A DNA stretch of 64,000 bases from NCBI GenBank assembly GCA_964550655.1, contig CAZKAQ010000001.1, positions 40,861 to 104,860 of the forward strand. Reading direction: 5' to 3'. Shown here piece after piece: positions 17,605 through 25,252 of this stretch. Each line of letters opens with the position of its first letter. The first letter of the stretch is position 1. The DNA comes from GCA-1730015 sp964550655. Its GTDB lineage: Bacteria > Pseudomonadota > Gammaproteobacteria > Granulosicoccales > Granulosicoccaceae. A program made the translations under genes and the position numbers. The notes beneath the pieces are model-generated. The model had not been told where the DNA came from. It did no database searches and was given only the letters and a program-made list of their open reading frames with translations.

Positions 17605-18159
17605 CTACACGGCTTCGCCTTTTTCCAGTAGATCTTCAATTAATTTGCGATTGATGCCACCGGAATCCCCACCACCGTAATTCAGCGCACCACCAGAGTA
17701 AATTGAGCCATACGTTAGTGCCAGATTAATTACCTGGCCGACTCCAGAGATTAGCTGGTTTTTCTGTAATGGTGAGAGCGGATGGACGTACACTGCCCAC
17801 AGCGTCTCGCGGCCAATCGCATAGCGAGCATCGAGTGCGGTGTCAAAATTTGCCTGCATCATGCGCGTCATCTCGTCTGGTGATATACCCTGCAGTTGTC
17901 GAACGGGCGTCATTACCCGCATACGATCCTGGGTGACATCTGTTATTACAAATACCTGAACACCCTCGATGTTCAGTAGAAAGCGAGATTCCTGGGATTG
18001 CATTTCGGGATCCAGCGCATTCAGGATTTCTGCCATTCGCTCAAGTGTCATTGCTTGTTCGAGGGGCGGTGAAAGTGCTCCTGGTGAATCGCTGTCCTGA
18101 GAGTAAGCCGTCAAAGAGCAGCAAAGAGTGATTAGTAATGCAGCGGTCAGGCGGATCAT
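17605..18159 (-). CDS. secreted protein of unknown function
   Basis: The chosen ATG gives a clean signal peptide (MIRLTAALLITLCCSLTAYSQ) and has a GGGGAG ribosome site 7 bases upstream; an upstream in-frame start at 18207 is less likely. The mature ~165 residues contain a mixed alpha/beta region (LNIEGVQVFVITDVTQDRMRV) and a helical region. The layout resembles YbjN/type III chaperone-like folds, but I cannot confirm this. The tail is glycine-rich (YSGGALNYGGGDSGG). It is transcribed alone toward the demethylase gene. Probably periplasmic. Confidence 0.7.
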   Translation of the reverse strand: MIRLTAALLITLCCSLTAYSQDSDSPGALSPPLEQAMTLERMAEILNALDPEMQSQESRFLLNIEGVQVFVITDVTQDRMRVMTPVRQLQGISPDEMTRMMQANFDTALDARYAIGRETLWAVYVHPLSPLQKNQLISGVGQVINLALTYGSIYSGGALNYGGGDSGGINRKLIEDLLEKGEAV

Positions 18160-18517
18160 GCGTGTGCTCCCCGGGGAAAATGGCAATAAATCGAATACTG
18201 CGTTCACAGTCTACAGGGTTTGTATTCGAGTCAAAAGGAATGACATCAATATTTGCCGATAATATTGCCGATTGCAGCGAAAACAGGATCTGTCACTTCG
18301 GCTTTAAAATTTTAACGTAACAGTCCTGAGCCGGGGGCGGGGACCATTGTTGCAACCCGAGGTGGTGCATTCAATACAGTGGATAATCCAGCTCGGTTGA
18401 CAGTGCGTAATTTGAAAAGAACAGCAATACAGTGAGGTGTAAAATTACGGTTGGTCAGGACGTCTATATGCGCCACGCTATGGTCGGGACAACGTTAACA
18501 ATCTTGGGAGAATTCAT
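18160..18517. other. 358-base divergent spacer
   Basis: Between the minus-strand secreted protein and the plus-strand Tm-1-like gene. It contains the ribosome sites of both and presumably divergent promoters. I see no open frame with coding character, no RNA gene and no strong palindrome. Confidence 0.45.
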
Positions 18518-19723
18518 ATGTCGGATCCAACAGTATATGTCGCTGGTACATTCGATACCAAGTCACATGAACTGAACTACCTGAAAGATACCATCACAAG
18601 CGCTGGCGTTGTTGTAAAAACCATTGATCTTTCAACCACCGGTCACACTTCCAGTGCTGATGTGTCTCCTCAGACCATCGCAGCGCTGCATCCCGATGGC
18701 ACCGATTCGGTATTTACCGGTGACCGTGGTACAGCGGTAGCTGCTATGGCACTGGCGTTTAAAATGTGGTCAGAGCAGCATGCCGATTCTATTGCCGGTA
18801 TGATTTCAGCTGGTGGTTCAGGTGGCACGGCACTGGTGACACCGGCACTGCAAACCCTGCCTATAGGTACGCCTAAAATTATGGTTTCTACCGTTGCTTC
18901 AGGTAATGTGGAACCCTATGTTGGTCCGAGCGATATCATGATGATGTACTCGGTTACTGATGTGCAGGGACTCAACACAATTTCTCGCAGGGTGCTTGGT
19001 AATGCTGCAGCGGCAATGGCAGGATCTGTTTTGCATGCGCCTGCTGTTACCAGTAAGGCGGATGAAAAACCGGGCCTTGGTATGACTATGTTCGGTGTTA
19101 CCACAGCAGCGGTTCAGTCAGTGGTTGCAAAGCTCGAAAAAGAGTACGAGCCGTTTGTATTTCATGCCACAGGTGTTGGTGGTCGTTCAATGGAAAAGCT
19201 GGCTGATGGTGGTTTCTTTAAGGCAGTCATCGATTTAACCACGACCGAAGTTTGCGACTTGCTGTTTGGCGGTGTGTTTGCCGCTGATGAAGATCGTTTC
19301 GGTGCAATGATCAGACAAAAAATTCCGTATGTGGGTTCGGTGGGTGCGCTTGATATGGTTAACTTTGGAGCGCCGCCAAGTGTTCCTGCAAAGTATGCGG
19401 ATCGTCTGTTTTATGAGCATAATCCTCAAGTGACACTTATGCGTACTACACCATCCGAGAACACAGAAATGGGACAATGGATTGCTGATCGACTCAATCA
19501 GATGGATGGGCCGGTTCGATTCTTATTGCCACAAGGTGGCGTATCTGCGCTGGATGCGCCCGACATGCCGTTTAATGATGATGAGGCTCGTGCAAGTCTG
19601 TTCGACGCCATTCGCACTAATTTTTCGCAAACAGATGATCGGCGTCTGATTGAAGTACCGCACCATATAAACGCACCGGAGTTCAGTGATGCTGTGGTTG
19701 CTGCCCTGCATGAGATAACCTGA
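18518..19723 (+). CDS. Tm-1-like ATP-binding protein (UPF0261)
   Basis: The 401-residue sequence opens with VYVAGTFDTKSHELNYLKD, typical of the UPF0261/Tm-1 family. It has the Gly-rich ISAGGSGGTALVTPAL and VGPSDIMMMYSVTDVQGLN segments. HATGVGGRSMEKLADGGFF and the C-terminal FLLPQGGVSALDAP motif also match. A GGGAG site is 7 bases upstream. In many bacteria this gene is next to a TIM-barrel PEP-hydrolase-like partner, but none is present here. The family binds ATP; its reaction is not established. Cytoplasmic. Confidence 0.9.
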   Translation: MSDPTVYVAGTFDTKSHELNYLKDTITSAGVVVKTIDLSTTGHTSSADVSPQTIAALHPDGTDSVFTGDRGTAVAAMALAFKMWSEQHADSIAGMISAGGSGGTALVTPALQTLPIGTPKIMVSTVASGNVEPYVGPSDIMMMYSVTDVQGLNTISRRVLGNAAAAMAGSVLHAPAVTSKADEKPGLGMTMFGVTTAAVQSVVAKLEKEYEPFVFHATGVGGRSMEKLADGGFFKAVIDLTTTEVCDLLFGGVFAADEDRFGAMIRQKIPYVGSVGALDMVNFGAPPSVPAKYADRLFYEHNPQVTLMRTTPSENTEMGQWIADRLNQMDGPVRFLLPQGGVSALDAPDMPFNDDEARASLFDAIRTNFSQTDDRRLIEVPHHINAPEFSDAVVAALHEIT

Positions 19724-19750
19724 AGCGTGCCATTATTGTCATTAGATAGA

Positions 19751-20446
19751 CTAAAGGTCTTTTGAAAGTACAACGTCGCTGAACATACCGAGGCTTTTTC
19801 CATCGGTATTGTCGCTATCGCAGAAGAAGCCCAGCGCTTCGAGTGTCGGTGTGCCTGTGCCGCCAATGTCTTTATAAATTTGTCGCAGGTCTACCGTCTG
19901 ATCGAACCATTTACCAATGTTTTTATCGAGCCCATTGGCAACATAGTGATAAAAGTTGCCAATAATTTTATAGTCTCCGGGCAGATATTTTTTGTTACTC
20001 CAGATGATTTCCATGGCATTGCGATCACCATTTTCGTTTGAAAAAACCAGAAACAACCTTACCGGGTGATCGTCGCCGTCCACCGTTGCTTCATCGATGT
20101 CGCTCTCTATGGCCTGAACAACTTTCCAGCGCCACGAAAGAACAGGGTAGTTGTCAACAGGTATGAAAGTGTCACGTGCCAGAATCGATGCAGTATTGTT
20201 TGTGGTGCAACGGAGTACCGGAACACCGTTCTCTTCTGTCATTTGGTAGTCGGCGGGTTTTATCGTCAGGAATTTTCTATGCACCCAGCCTGATGAGAGC
20301 TCTTCAGTGTTGAGGTCACTGAGCAATTCCACTGGTGCGTCACTGGCAGTCAACGGATTATCGGTATTGAAAGGCGATGGACGCATCTTCCAATAGACCA
20401 TGCCTGCGACTGCAACGAAAATAATAGCGAGCAAACTTTTTTTCAT
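19751..20446 (-). CDS. DUF3047 protein with N-terminal membrane anchor
   Basis: This 231-residue protein has an N-terminal hydrophobic segment (LLAIIFVAVAGMVYW) that could be an uncleaved anchor or signal. The rest matches DUF3047: PVLSWRWKVVQAI, VRLFLVFSNENGDRN, IIWSNKKYLPGD, and the terminal LGFFCDSDNTDGKSLGMF. The family has a jelly-roll-like predicted fold and no known activity. It converges with the Tm-1-like gene (27-base gap) and is probably periplasmic. Confidence 0.8.
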   Translation of the reverse strand: MKKSLLAIIFVAVAGMVYWKMRPSPFNTDNPLTASDAPVELLSDLNTEELSSGWVHRKFLTIKPADYQMTEENGVPVLRCTTNNTASILARDTFIPVDNYPVLSWRWKVVQAIESDIDEATVDGDDHPVRLFLVFSNENGDRNAMEIIWSNKKYLPGDYKIIGNFYHYVANGLDKNIGKWFDQTVDLRQIYKDIGGTGTPTLEALGFFCDSDNTDGKSLGMFSDVVLSKDL

Positions 20447-20641
20447 GTCAATCCTTTGGAATTGGTTATATACCGGAGCAACAGGCTTGTGTGACAGTAT
20501 TCAAACTACCATAGTTGAACACGAAAGAAACGCTGTATACACAACCCGGACATTGCAACTCGTTTGAAGTACTGGCACAAATCGTCACCTCGCTATAGCG
20601 TCTGCTTGCTACGCGGACTTCTTGCGTGCAAACTCCGTTTG

Positions 20642-21943
20642 ATGATCGACAAAAATCTATTTACAGAAGACGCTAAGCAGCAATCCTATTGGTGGGATAA
20701 AACACCGCGCCCGGTAATCGAGGCCGGATCACTTCCGGATAAATGTGATGTATTAATTATCGGCTCGGGTTATACCGGATTGAACGCAGCACTGGTTACC
20801 GCACGCGCGGGTCGTTCAACGGTAGTTGTTGATGCGGAAGATGCAGGTTACGGGTGTAGCACCAGAAATGGCGGGCAGATCAGTACCAGTATTAAACCTG
20901 AATATGATTTTCTGGCGCGCAAATACGGTGCCGATAAAGCGGTACAAATAGTCAAAGAAGGATCCAATGCGCTGTCATGGATTGAAGAATTTATTGCCAA
21001 TGAAAAATTAGACTGCGACTTTAAGGTGTGCGGACGTTTTCATGGTGCGCACACGGCAAAGCAATTTAAAGTTCTGACAGAAGAACTCAAGCACCAGCCT
21101 GAAGGCCTTAAGGTACCTTACACTATTGTATCTCGCGGTGAACAGCACAACGAGCTCTCAACAGATTCTTATCATGGTGGTGTGATTTTTCATCAGCATG
21201 CTTCAATTGATCCTGCTGCTTATCATCAGCAGTTGTTGAACAGAGTTATTGAAGCGGGTGCCATGGTGGTACCCAATTGTGCGGTCACGCAACTGTTACC
21301 CGGTTCGACAGAAACTCGTGTGGTAACGCAATCGGGAGATATCAAAGCGCGCGAAGTGATAGTAGCGACTAACGGCTATACAGGCAAAGTGACACCGTGG
21401 CAGCGTCGTCGAGTTATTCCGATAGGCAGCTACATTATTGCTACAGAGGCGCTGGATAAAACAACCATGGATAGATTGATGCCGAATCATCGTGTCTACA
21501 GTGATACGCGTAAGGTAGTCTACTATTATCGTGCGTCTCCTGATAAAACCCGCATTCTATTTGGCGGTCGGGTTTCAAGTTCGGAAACTGACCCCGCTAT
21601 AAGTGCACCTTTATTAAAGGCAGACCTTGCGCGTTTGTTTCCGGAGCTTGCAGATGTAAAGCTATCGCATTCATGGATGGGATTTGTTGCTTATACCTTT
21701 GATACGCTTGCGCACATCGGTAAACAGAATGGAATTCATTTTGCCATGGGATACTGTGGATCAGGCGTATCAATGGCGAGCTATCTAGGGATGCGTGTTG
21801 GAAATAAAGTACTCCGCAGCGCGGACGGTGAAACCGGTTTTGATAATATTAAATTTCCGACTCGTCCGCTCTACACTGGCAATCCGTGGTTTCTAAAGAC
21901 CGCAGTTGCCTGGTACCGTTATAAAGACCAGCGGCAAAAATAG
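20642..21943 (+). CDS. FAD-dependent amine/amino-acid oxidoreductase (PuuB-like)
   Basis: I choose the ATG at 20642; a TTG-started extension to 20564 adds an atypical basic tail. The ~433-residue protein shows WWDKTPRP near the start, the FAD loop CDVLIIGSGYTGLNAAL, and the YGCSTRNGGQIS motif found in gamma-glutamylputrescine oxidase-like DAO proteins. The C-terminus carries GYCGSGVSMASYLG, the second FAD-contact region. It probably oxidises an amine or N-substituted amino acid. It is monocistronic between the two demethylase clusters, which makes a shared substrate pool plausible but unproven. Confidence 0.87.
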   Translation: MIDKNLFTEDAKQQSYWWDKTPRPVIEAGSLPDKCDVLIIGSGYTGLNAALVTARAGRSTVVVDAEDAGYGCSTRNGGQISTSIKPEYDFLARKYGADKAVQIVKEGSNALSWIEEFIANEKLDCDFKVCGRFHGAHTAKQFKVLTEELKHQPEGLKVPYTIVSRGEQHNELSTDSYHGGVIFHQHASIDPAAYHQQLLNRVIEAGAMVVPNCAVTQLLPGSTETRVVTQSGDIKAREVIVATNGYTGKVTPWQRRRVIPIGSYIIATEALDKTTMDRLMPNHRVYSDTRKVVYYYRASPDKTRILFGGRVSSSETDPAISAPLLKADLARLFPELADVKLSHSWMGFVAYTFDTLAHIGKQNGIHFAMGYCGSGVSMASYLGMRVGNKVLRSADGETGFDNIKFPTRPLYTGNPWFLKTAVAWYRYKDQRQK

Positions 21944-22018
21944 TCAGTTAATATTAAGTCACACTATCATATCGCTCTGGCAGTGCGAGTTTTATACTTT
22001 TTTATACAGGGCCTGTCA

Positions 22019-22723
22019 CTACTCACCTGCATAGAAGCAATAGAACAAACCGTCACCGCCGGTTTTCTGTAAATCTGCCTGAGCACAACCTATGCTGCCG
22101 TGCGCTGAATTCCACGATATCATGTGCCGATCCAGACTGAGTCCTACCCGGTCATGGTGTCCGACAATGGCAGACCCTTCACCACTGCTTGTCCATGCGT
22201 TGCAGCTTGTGTCGCCACCGGCGGTTGAATACATTCCCAACGGGTCCGAGCCGGTAAGTATGTCGTGCTTATTGGGTTTGTCGCCTCGTGCGTTGACCTC
22301 GTCACCGTTTTCATCGAGGCCGCTTGCTTTGTTTAATGTGTTGCGATCTGAATGGAGTTCATCAATATTGTTGGCTATGAGTTCACCCCTGGCGTTGTGC
22401 CATGGTCCGGTACCAATGCGGTCGCGTGCGTTGACACCGGGTATAACGGTTGGCCGGTCGCCCGAACGGTCGATCATGGCGTTGACGCTAAGGTAGGCCT
22501 TCCAGTTGCTTAGCTCAGAACCTGCAGCACTTGCGAGCTGAGCGCAATGCGCGTCTGCGCCTTCAAGTCCACCAAGGTCCCCGCCGTTGCCGGGACCAGC
22601 GCTGGTGATGAAGAAAGTCATCCCGGAATCTTGTGCCGAGCTCGGGCTGGCGAGGATAAATCCCGCGGCCAATACTGTTGCAATACCTGCTTTTTGAGCA
22701 GAGGTAAGTTTGAGTATGTTCAT
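22019..22723 (-). CDS. secreted endostatin/C-type-lectin-like protein
   Basis: A signal peptide (KAGIATVLAAGFILASPSSAQ) precedes a ~200-residue domain. Its landmarks are GGLEGADAHCAQLASAAG, WKAYLSV, RIGTGPWHNARG, DILTGSDPLG, TSCNAWTSSGEGSA, VGHHDRVG, SWNSAHGSIGC and GGDGLFYCFYAGE. Four cysteines occur at spacings suggesting two disulfides. The layout recalls collagen XV/XVIII endostatin and related bacterial secreted proteins; this is recognition by pattern, not proven homology. An AAGGAAAG ribosome site supports the start. Function unknown; extracellular or periplasmic. Confidence 0.75.
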   Translation of the reverse strand: MNILKLTSAQKAGIATVLAAGFILASPSSAQDSGMTFFITSAGPGNGGDLGGLEGADAHCAQLASAAGSELSNWKAYLSVNAMIDRSGDRPTVIPGVNARDRIGTGPWHNARGELIANNIDELHSDRNTLNKASGLDENGDEVNARGDKPNKHDILTGSDPLGMYSTAGGDTSCNAWTSSGEGSAIVGHHDRVGLSLDRHMISWNSAHGSIGCAQADLQKTGGDGLFYCFYAGE

Positions 22724-22842
22724 AGATACTTTCCTTCTATAGATTCATTTGGTGAAGACAGAATTCAAGGTAGCGAACCATTACTTCGCAACGTCACATG
22801 AGTTTGCCACAGCCTATATGGTGAATTTGTTACAGATGGATA

Positions 22843-24135
22843 CTATTCAGGCGGGTGGTTGGCACAGGTAATTGCTGCATGATGCAATGCATTGTCGGTG
22901 AGTTGAAAATCTTCGTTTGTCAGTGCAAGGCTCGGGTAGGTTTTGCCGGGAGATTTAAAAATGCCATGCTGGCGCAGTGTCTTATTGAATAACTGATGGA
23001 TTGCGGTGTCTGCTTTGATGGTGGTGCGATAATCTGTGACCGGGGTGTTGGTGAAGAGCACGTCAAACAGCGTTGGATCACCGGTAATCTGATAGTTAAT
23101 GCCAGTCGGGTCGAGGTGTTTTTTTACCAATGCCTGCACGCGTTCGCCATTGTTAATCAGTTTATCGTAGTTTCCGTCTCTCTTTAGTATTTGCATTGTT
23201 TTAAGGCCGGCCACGGCTGCCACCGGATTACCGGATAACGTGCCAAGCTGCATTAAAAAACGATCACCGGCAATGGACTTATCAAAGTGTGTCATGATTT
23301 CTTTGCTTGAAGCCAGTGCAGCAAGTGGAAAGCCACCACCAATGATTTTGCCCAGTGTGCAAATATCGGGAACCACTCCATAGCGTTCCTGCGCACCACC
23401 ATAGGCTAGTCTGAAGCCGGTAACTATTTCATCAAAGATCAACAGAATTGAACGCTTGTTACACTCTTCACGCAGTGACTGCAGAAATCCCTGCTGTGGC
23501 GGGACAATACGTTGCAGTGGTTCGACGATCACCGCTGCTACCTGGTTCGGGTGTTCATCGAGAATGGCACTAACCGATTCTATATCGTTGAAAGGTGCAA
23601 TGAGCATTTCATCGGCAACGGTTTGAGGAATGCCGGCGCTGTCGGGTACGGCCTGTGGGAAATTAGCTAAAATATTTGGTGCGAGACTCATCTGTGCCTC
23701 TGCTGACATGCCGTGGTAGCCGCCTTCAAACTTTAAGATTTTACTGCGCCCTGTATAGGCGCGGGCTAATCGTAATGCGTACATATCAGCTTCACCACCG
23801 GAGGTGACATAGCGCACCTGTTCTGCACAGGGTACTGCTTTGCAAATTTCTTCTGCCAGTTCAACACTCGCACTGTTGTTGGCAAAGAAGGTCAGGCCTT
23901 TGCCCAGTTGAGTGTTAACTGCATCCAGTACCTCAGGATGACCATGGCCGAGTAACATCGGGCCGGAGCCTATAAGGTAGTCGATGTACTCTTTACCGTT
24001 CTCGTCAATTACTCTTGAACCCAACCCTTCGCGAATGAAAATTTCAGGATCAAAATTGCCTAGTCCTCCTGCCGGCAGCACTTGTCGGGCGCGCTTAATC
24101 CAATGATTATTCGATTCATTCATAATGGCAGTCAT
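22843..24135 (-). CDS. class III PLP aminotransferase, glutamate-1-semialdehyde aminomutase-like
   Basis: This 430-residue protein has the PLP lysine at about residue 263 (DICTLGKIIGGGFPLAA) and the ring-binding Asp235 (LLIFDEIVTGFR). Other family motifs are GSGPMLLGHGHPEV and TSGGEADMYALRLAR. It resembles HemL but sits in a catabolic operon away from heme genes. It more likely transaminates a small amino acid or racemises/isomerises within the pathway (inference). Its ATG overlaps the stop of the upstream enolase-superfamily gene by 4 bases (ATGA), indicating translational coupling. It is the last gene of the leftward arm of the RpiR cluster. Confidence 0.88.
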   Translation of the reverse strand: MTAIMNESNNHWIKRARQVLPAGGLGNFDPEIFIREGLGSRVIDENGKEYIDYLIGSGPMLLGHGHPEVLDAVNTQLGKGLTFFANNSASVELAEEICKAVPCAEQVRYVTSGGEADMYALRLARAYTGRSKILKFEGGYHGMSAEAQMSLAPNILANFPQAVPDSAGIPQTVADEMLIAPFNDIESVSAILDEHPNQVAAVIVEPLQRIVPPQQGFLQSLREECNKRSILLIFDEIVTGFRLAYGGAQERYGVVPDICTLGKIIGGGFPLAALASSKEIMTHFDKSIAGDRFLMQLGTLSGNPVAAVAGLKTMQILKRDGNYDKLINNGERVQALVKKHLDPTGINYQITGDPTLFDVLFTNTPVTDYRTTIKADTAIHQLFNKTLRQHGIFKSPGKTYPSLALTNEDFQLTDNALHHAAITCANHPPE

Positions 24136-25235
24136 TGTAGAGTAAGTTGTGCATCTGCGAGCAGGTCGGCGTTCGGTGTGATGCCGTGTCCGGGAGTATC
24201 GCTGATGGTAATGCTGCCGTTCTTACGTTCCGGTCCGGTATTGTCCAGTCGTGGTGAAACATAGCCGGACAAGTCACAAACATTCATTACATTATCTGCC
24301 GGAGTTGCAGTGGCAAGGTGAATCGCGGTGGCGGTGGTTATATCAGAACCCCATGTGTCTTCTATACACATTTTGGCTCCGAGGTGTAGACATAGATCCC
24401 GTGCACGTCGCATTGCGCTCAAGCCACCGAATTTAGATAACTTGAGTGCAACAGCATCCATGCAGCCCAGGTTATGGGCTTGTAGTAATGATGCCGTGTC
24501 ATGTGCGCTTTCGTCGATTTTCATTGCCAGCCCGGTTGCATTCTTAACAGCAGAGCACTGCTCCAGTGTGCGGCATGGTTGTTCTAGCATGATGTCGTGT
24601 TGTGCAACGGCTCTTGCAACCCGTGTGGCATCGAGTTGGCTTGCACCACAATTCCAGTCACCATAGACCAGTGGTCCTTCACCGACTGCTTCGCGAACTT
24701 TGATCAGCCTGCGTACATCCTGCTGCCAGTTGTTGTCGGCACCAAGCTTTGCCTGAAATTGTGAGATTCCCTGTTGTTGTGCTGCAACGGCCATTTCTGC
24801 CATTGCATCCGGATCGATACAAGTGATTGAATGATAGAGAGGCAGCGTTTTATTGAGTCTGCCACCCAACAGACGATACAGCGGCAGGTTAGCGGCTTTG
24901 GCAGTGATATCCCATAAGGCGGTGTCTATAGCGGATTTTGCATAGCGATGACCCTGCAAATGCTGCTCAAGTGTATGCATCAGTGCTTCAGGTCCGAGCG
25001 GATCAGCACCGATAATAAGCGCTGACATTTCTTTTACTGCCGGAGCCACACCATTGGCGTAAGCCGGAAGATAATGTGGAATAGGGCAGACCTCTCCCCA
25101 TCCGGTAATACCTTCATCGGTTTCAAGTGCGATAACAATAGTATCTACTGTATCGCAGGTCTTGCCGTCCGCCATGTAGTAGGTTTCATGGCTCGATAAG
25201 GGCAACTGCCAGAGTTTAATTTTGTTGATTTGCAT
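24132..25235 (-). CDS. enolase-superfamily enzyme (mandelate racemase/MLE group; proline-betaine epimerase- or hydroxyproline dehydratase-like)
   Basis: An ATG at 25235 is preferred over a TTG at 25256 that overlaps the upstream stop. Numbered from the TTG, the metal ligands are Asp200 (VYGDWN), Glu225 (MLEQP) and Asp248 (MKIDES). Acid/base Lys170 (QFQAKLG) and Lys272 (ALKLSKFGGLS) lie on opposite faces, which suits 1,1-proton transfer or dehydration. The HYLPAYANGVAPA segment resembles HpbD (hydroxyproline-betaine 2-epimerase) and cis-3-hydroxyproline dehydratase groups. Neighbouring demethylases favour an epimerase of an N-methylated amino acid, but sequence alone does not decide. Confidence 0.85.
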   Translation of the reverse strand: MQINKIKLWQLPLSSHETYYMADGKTCDTVDTIVIALETDEGITGWGEVCPIPHYLPAYANGVAPAVKEMSALIIGADPLGPEALMHTLEQHLQGHRYAKSAIDTALWDITAKAANLPLYRLLGGRLNKTLPLYHSITCIDPDAMAEMAVAAQQQGISQFQAKLGADNNWQQDVRRLIKVREAVGEGPLVYGDWNCGASQLDATRVARAVAQHDIMLEQPCRTLEQCSAVKNATGLAMKIDESAHDTASLLQAHNLGCMDAVALKLSKFGGLSAMRRARDLCLHLGAKMCIEDTWGSDITTATAIHLATATPADNVMNVCDLSGYVSPRLDNTGPERKNGSITISDTPGHGITPNADLLADAQLTLQ

Positions 25236-25252
25236 GGTGCTCTGCCTGCTGG

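Noticed and set aside
22843..24135. Calling the class III aminotransferase HemL (heme synthesis)
   Set aside because: It is coupled to catabolic genes and differs around the TSGGEADMYA segment; a heme role cannot be supported from context.
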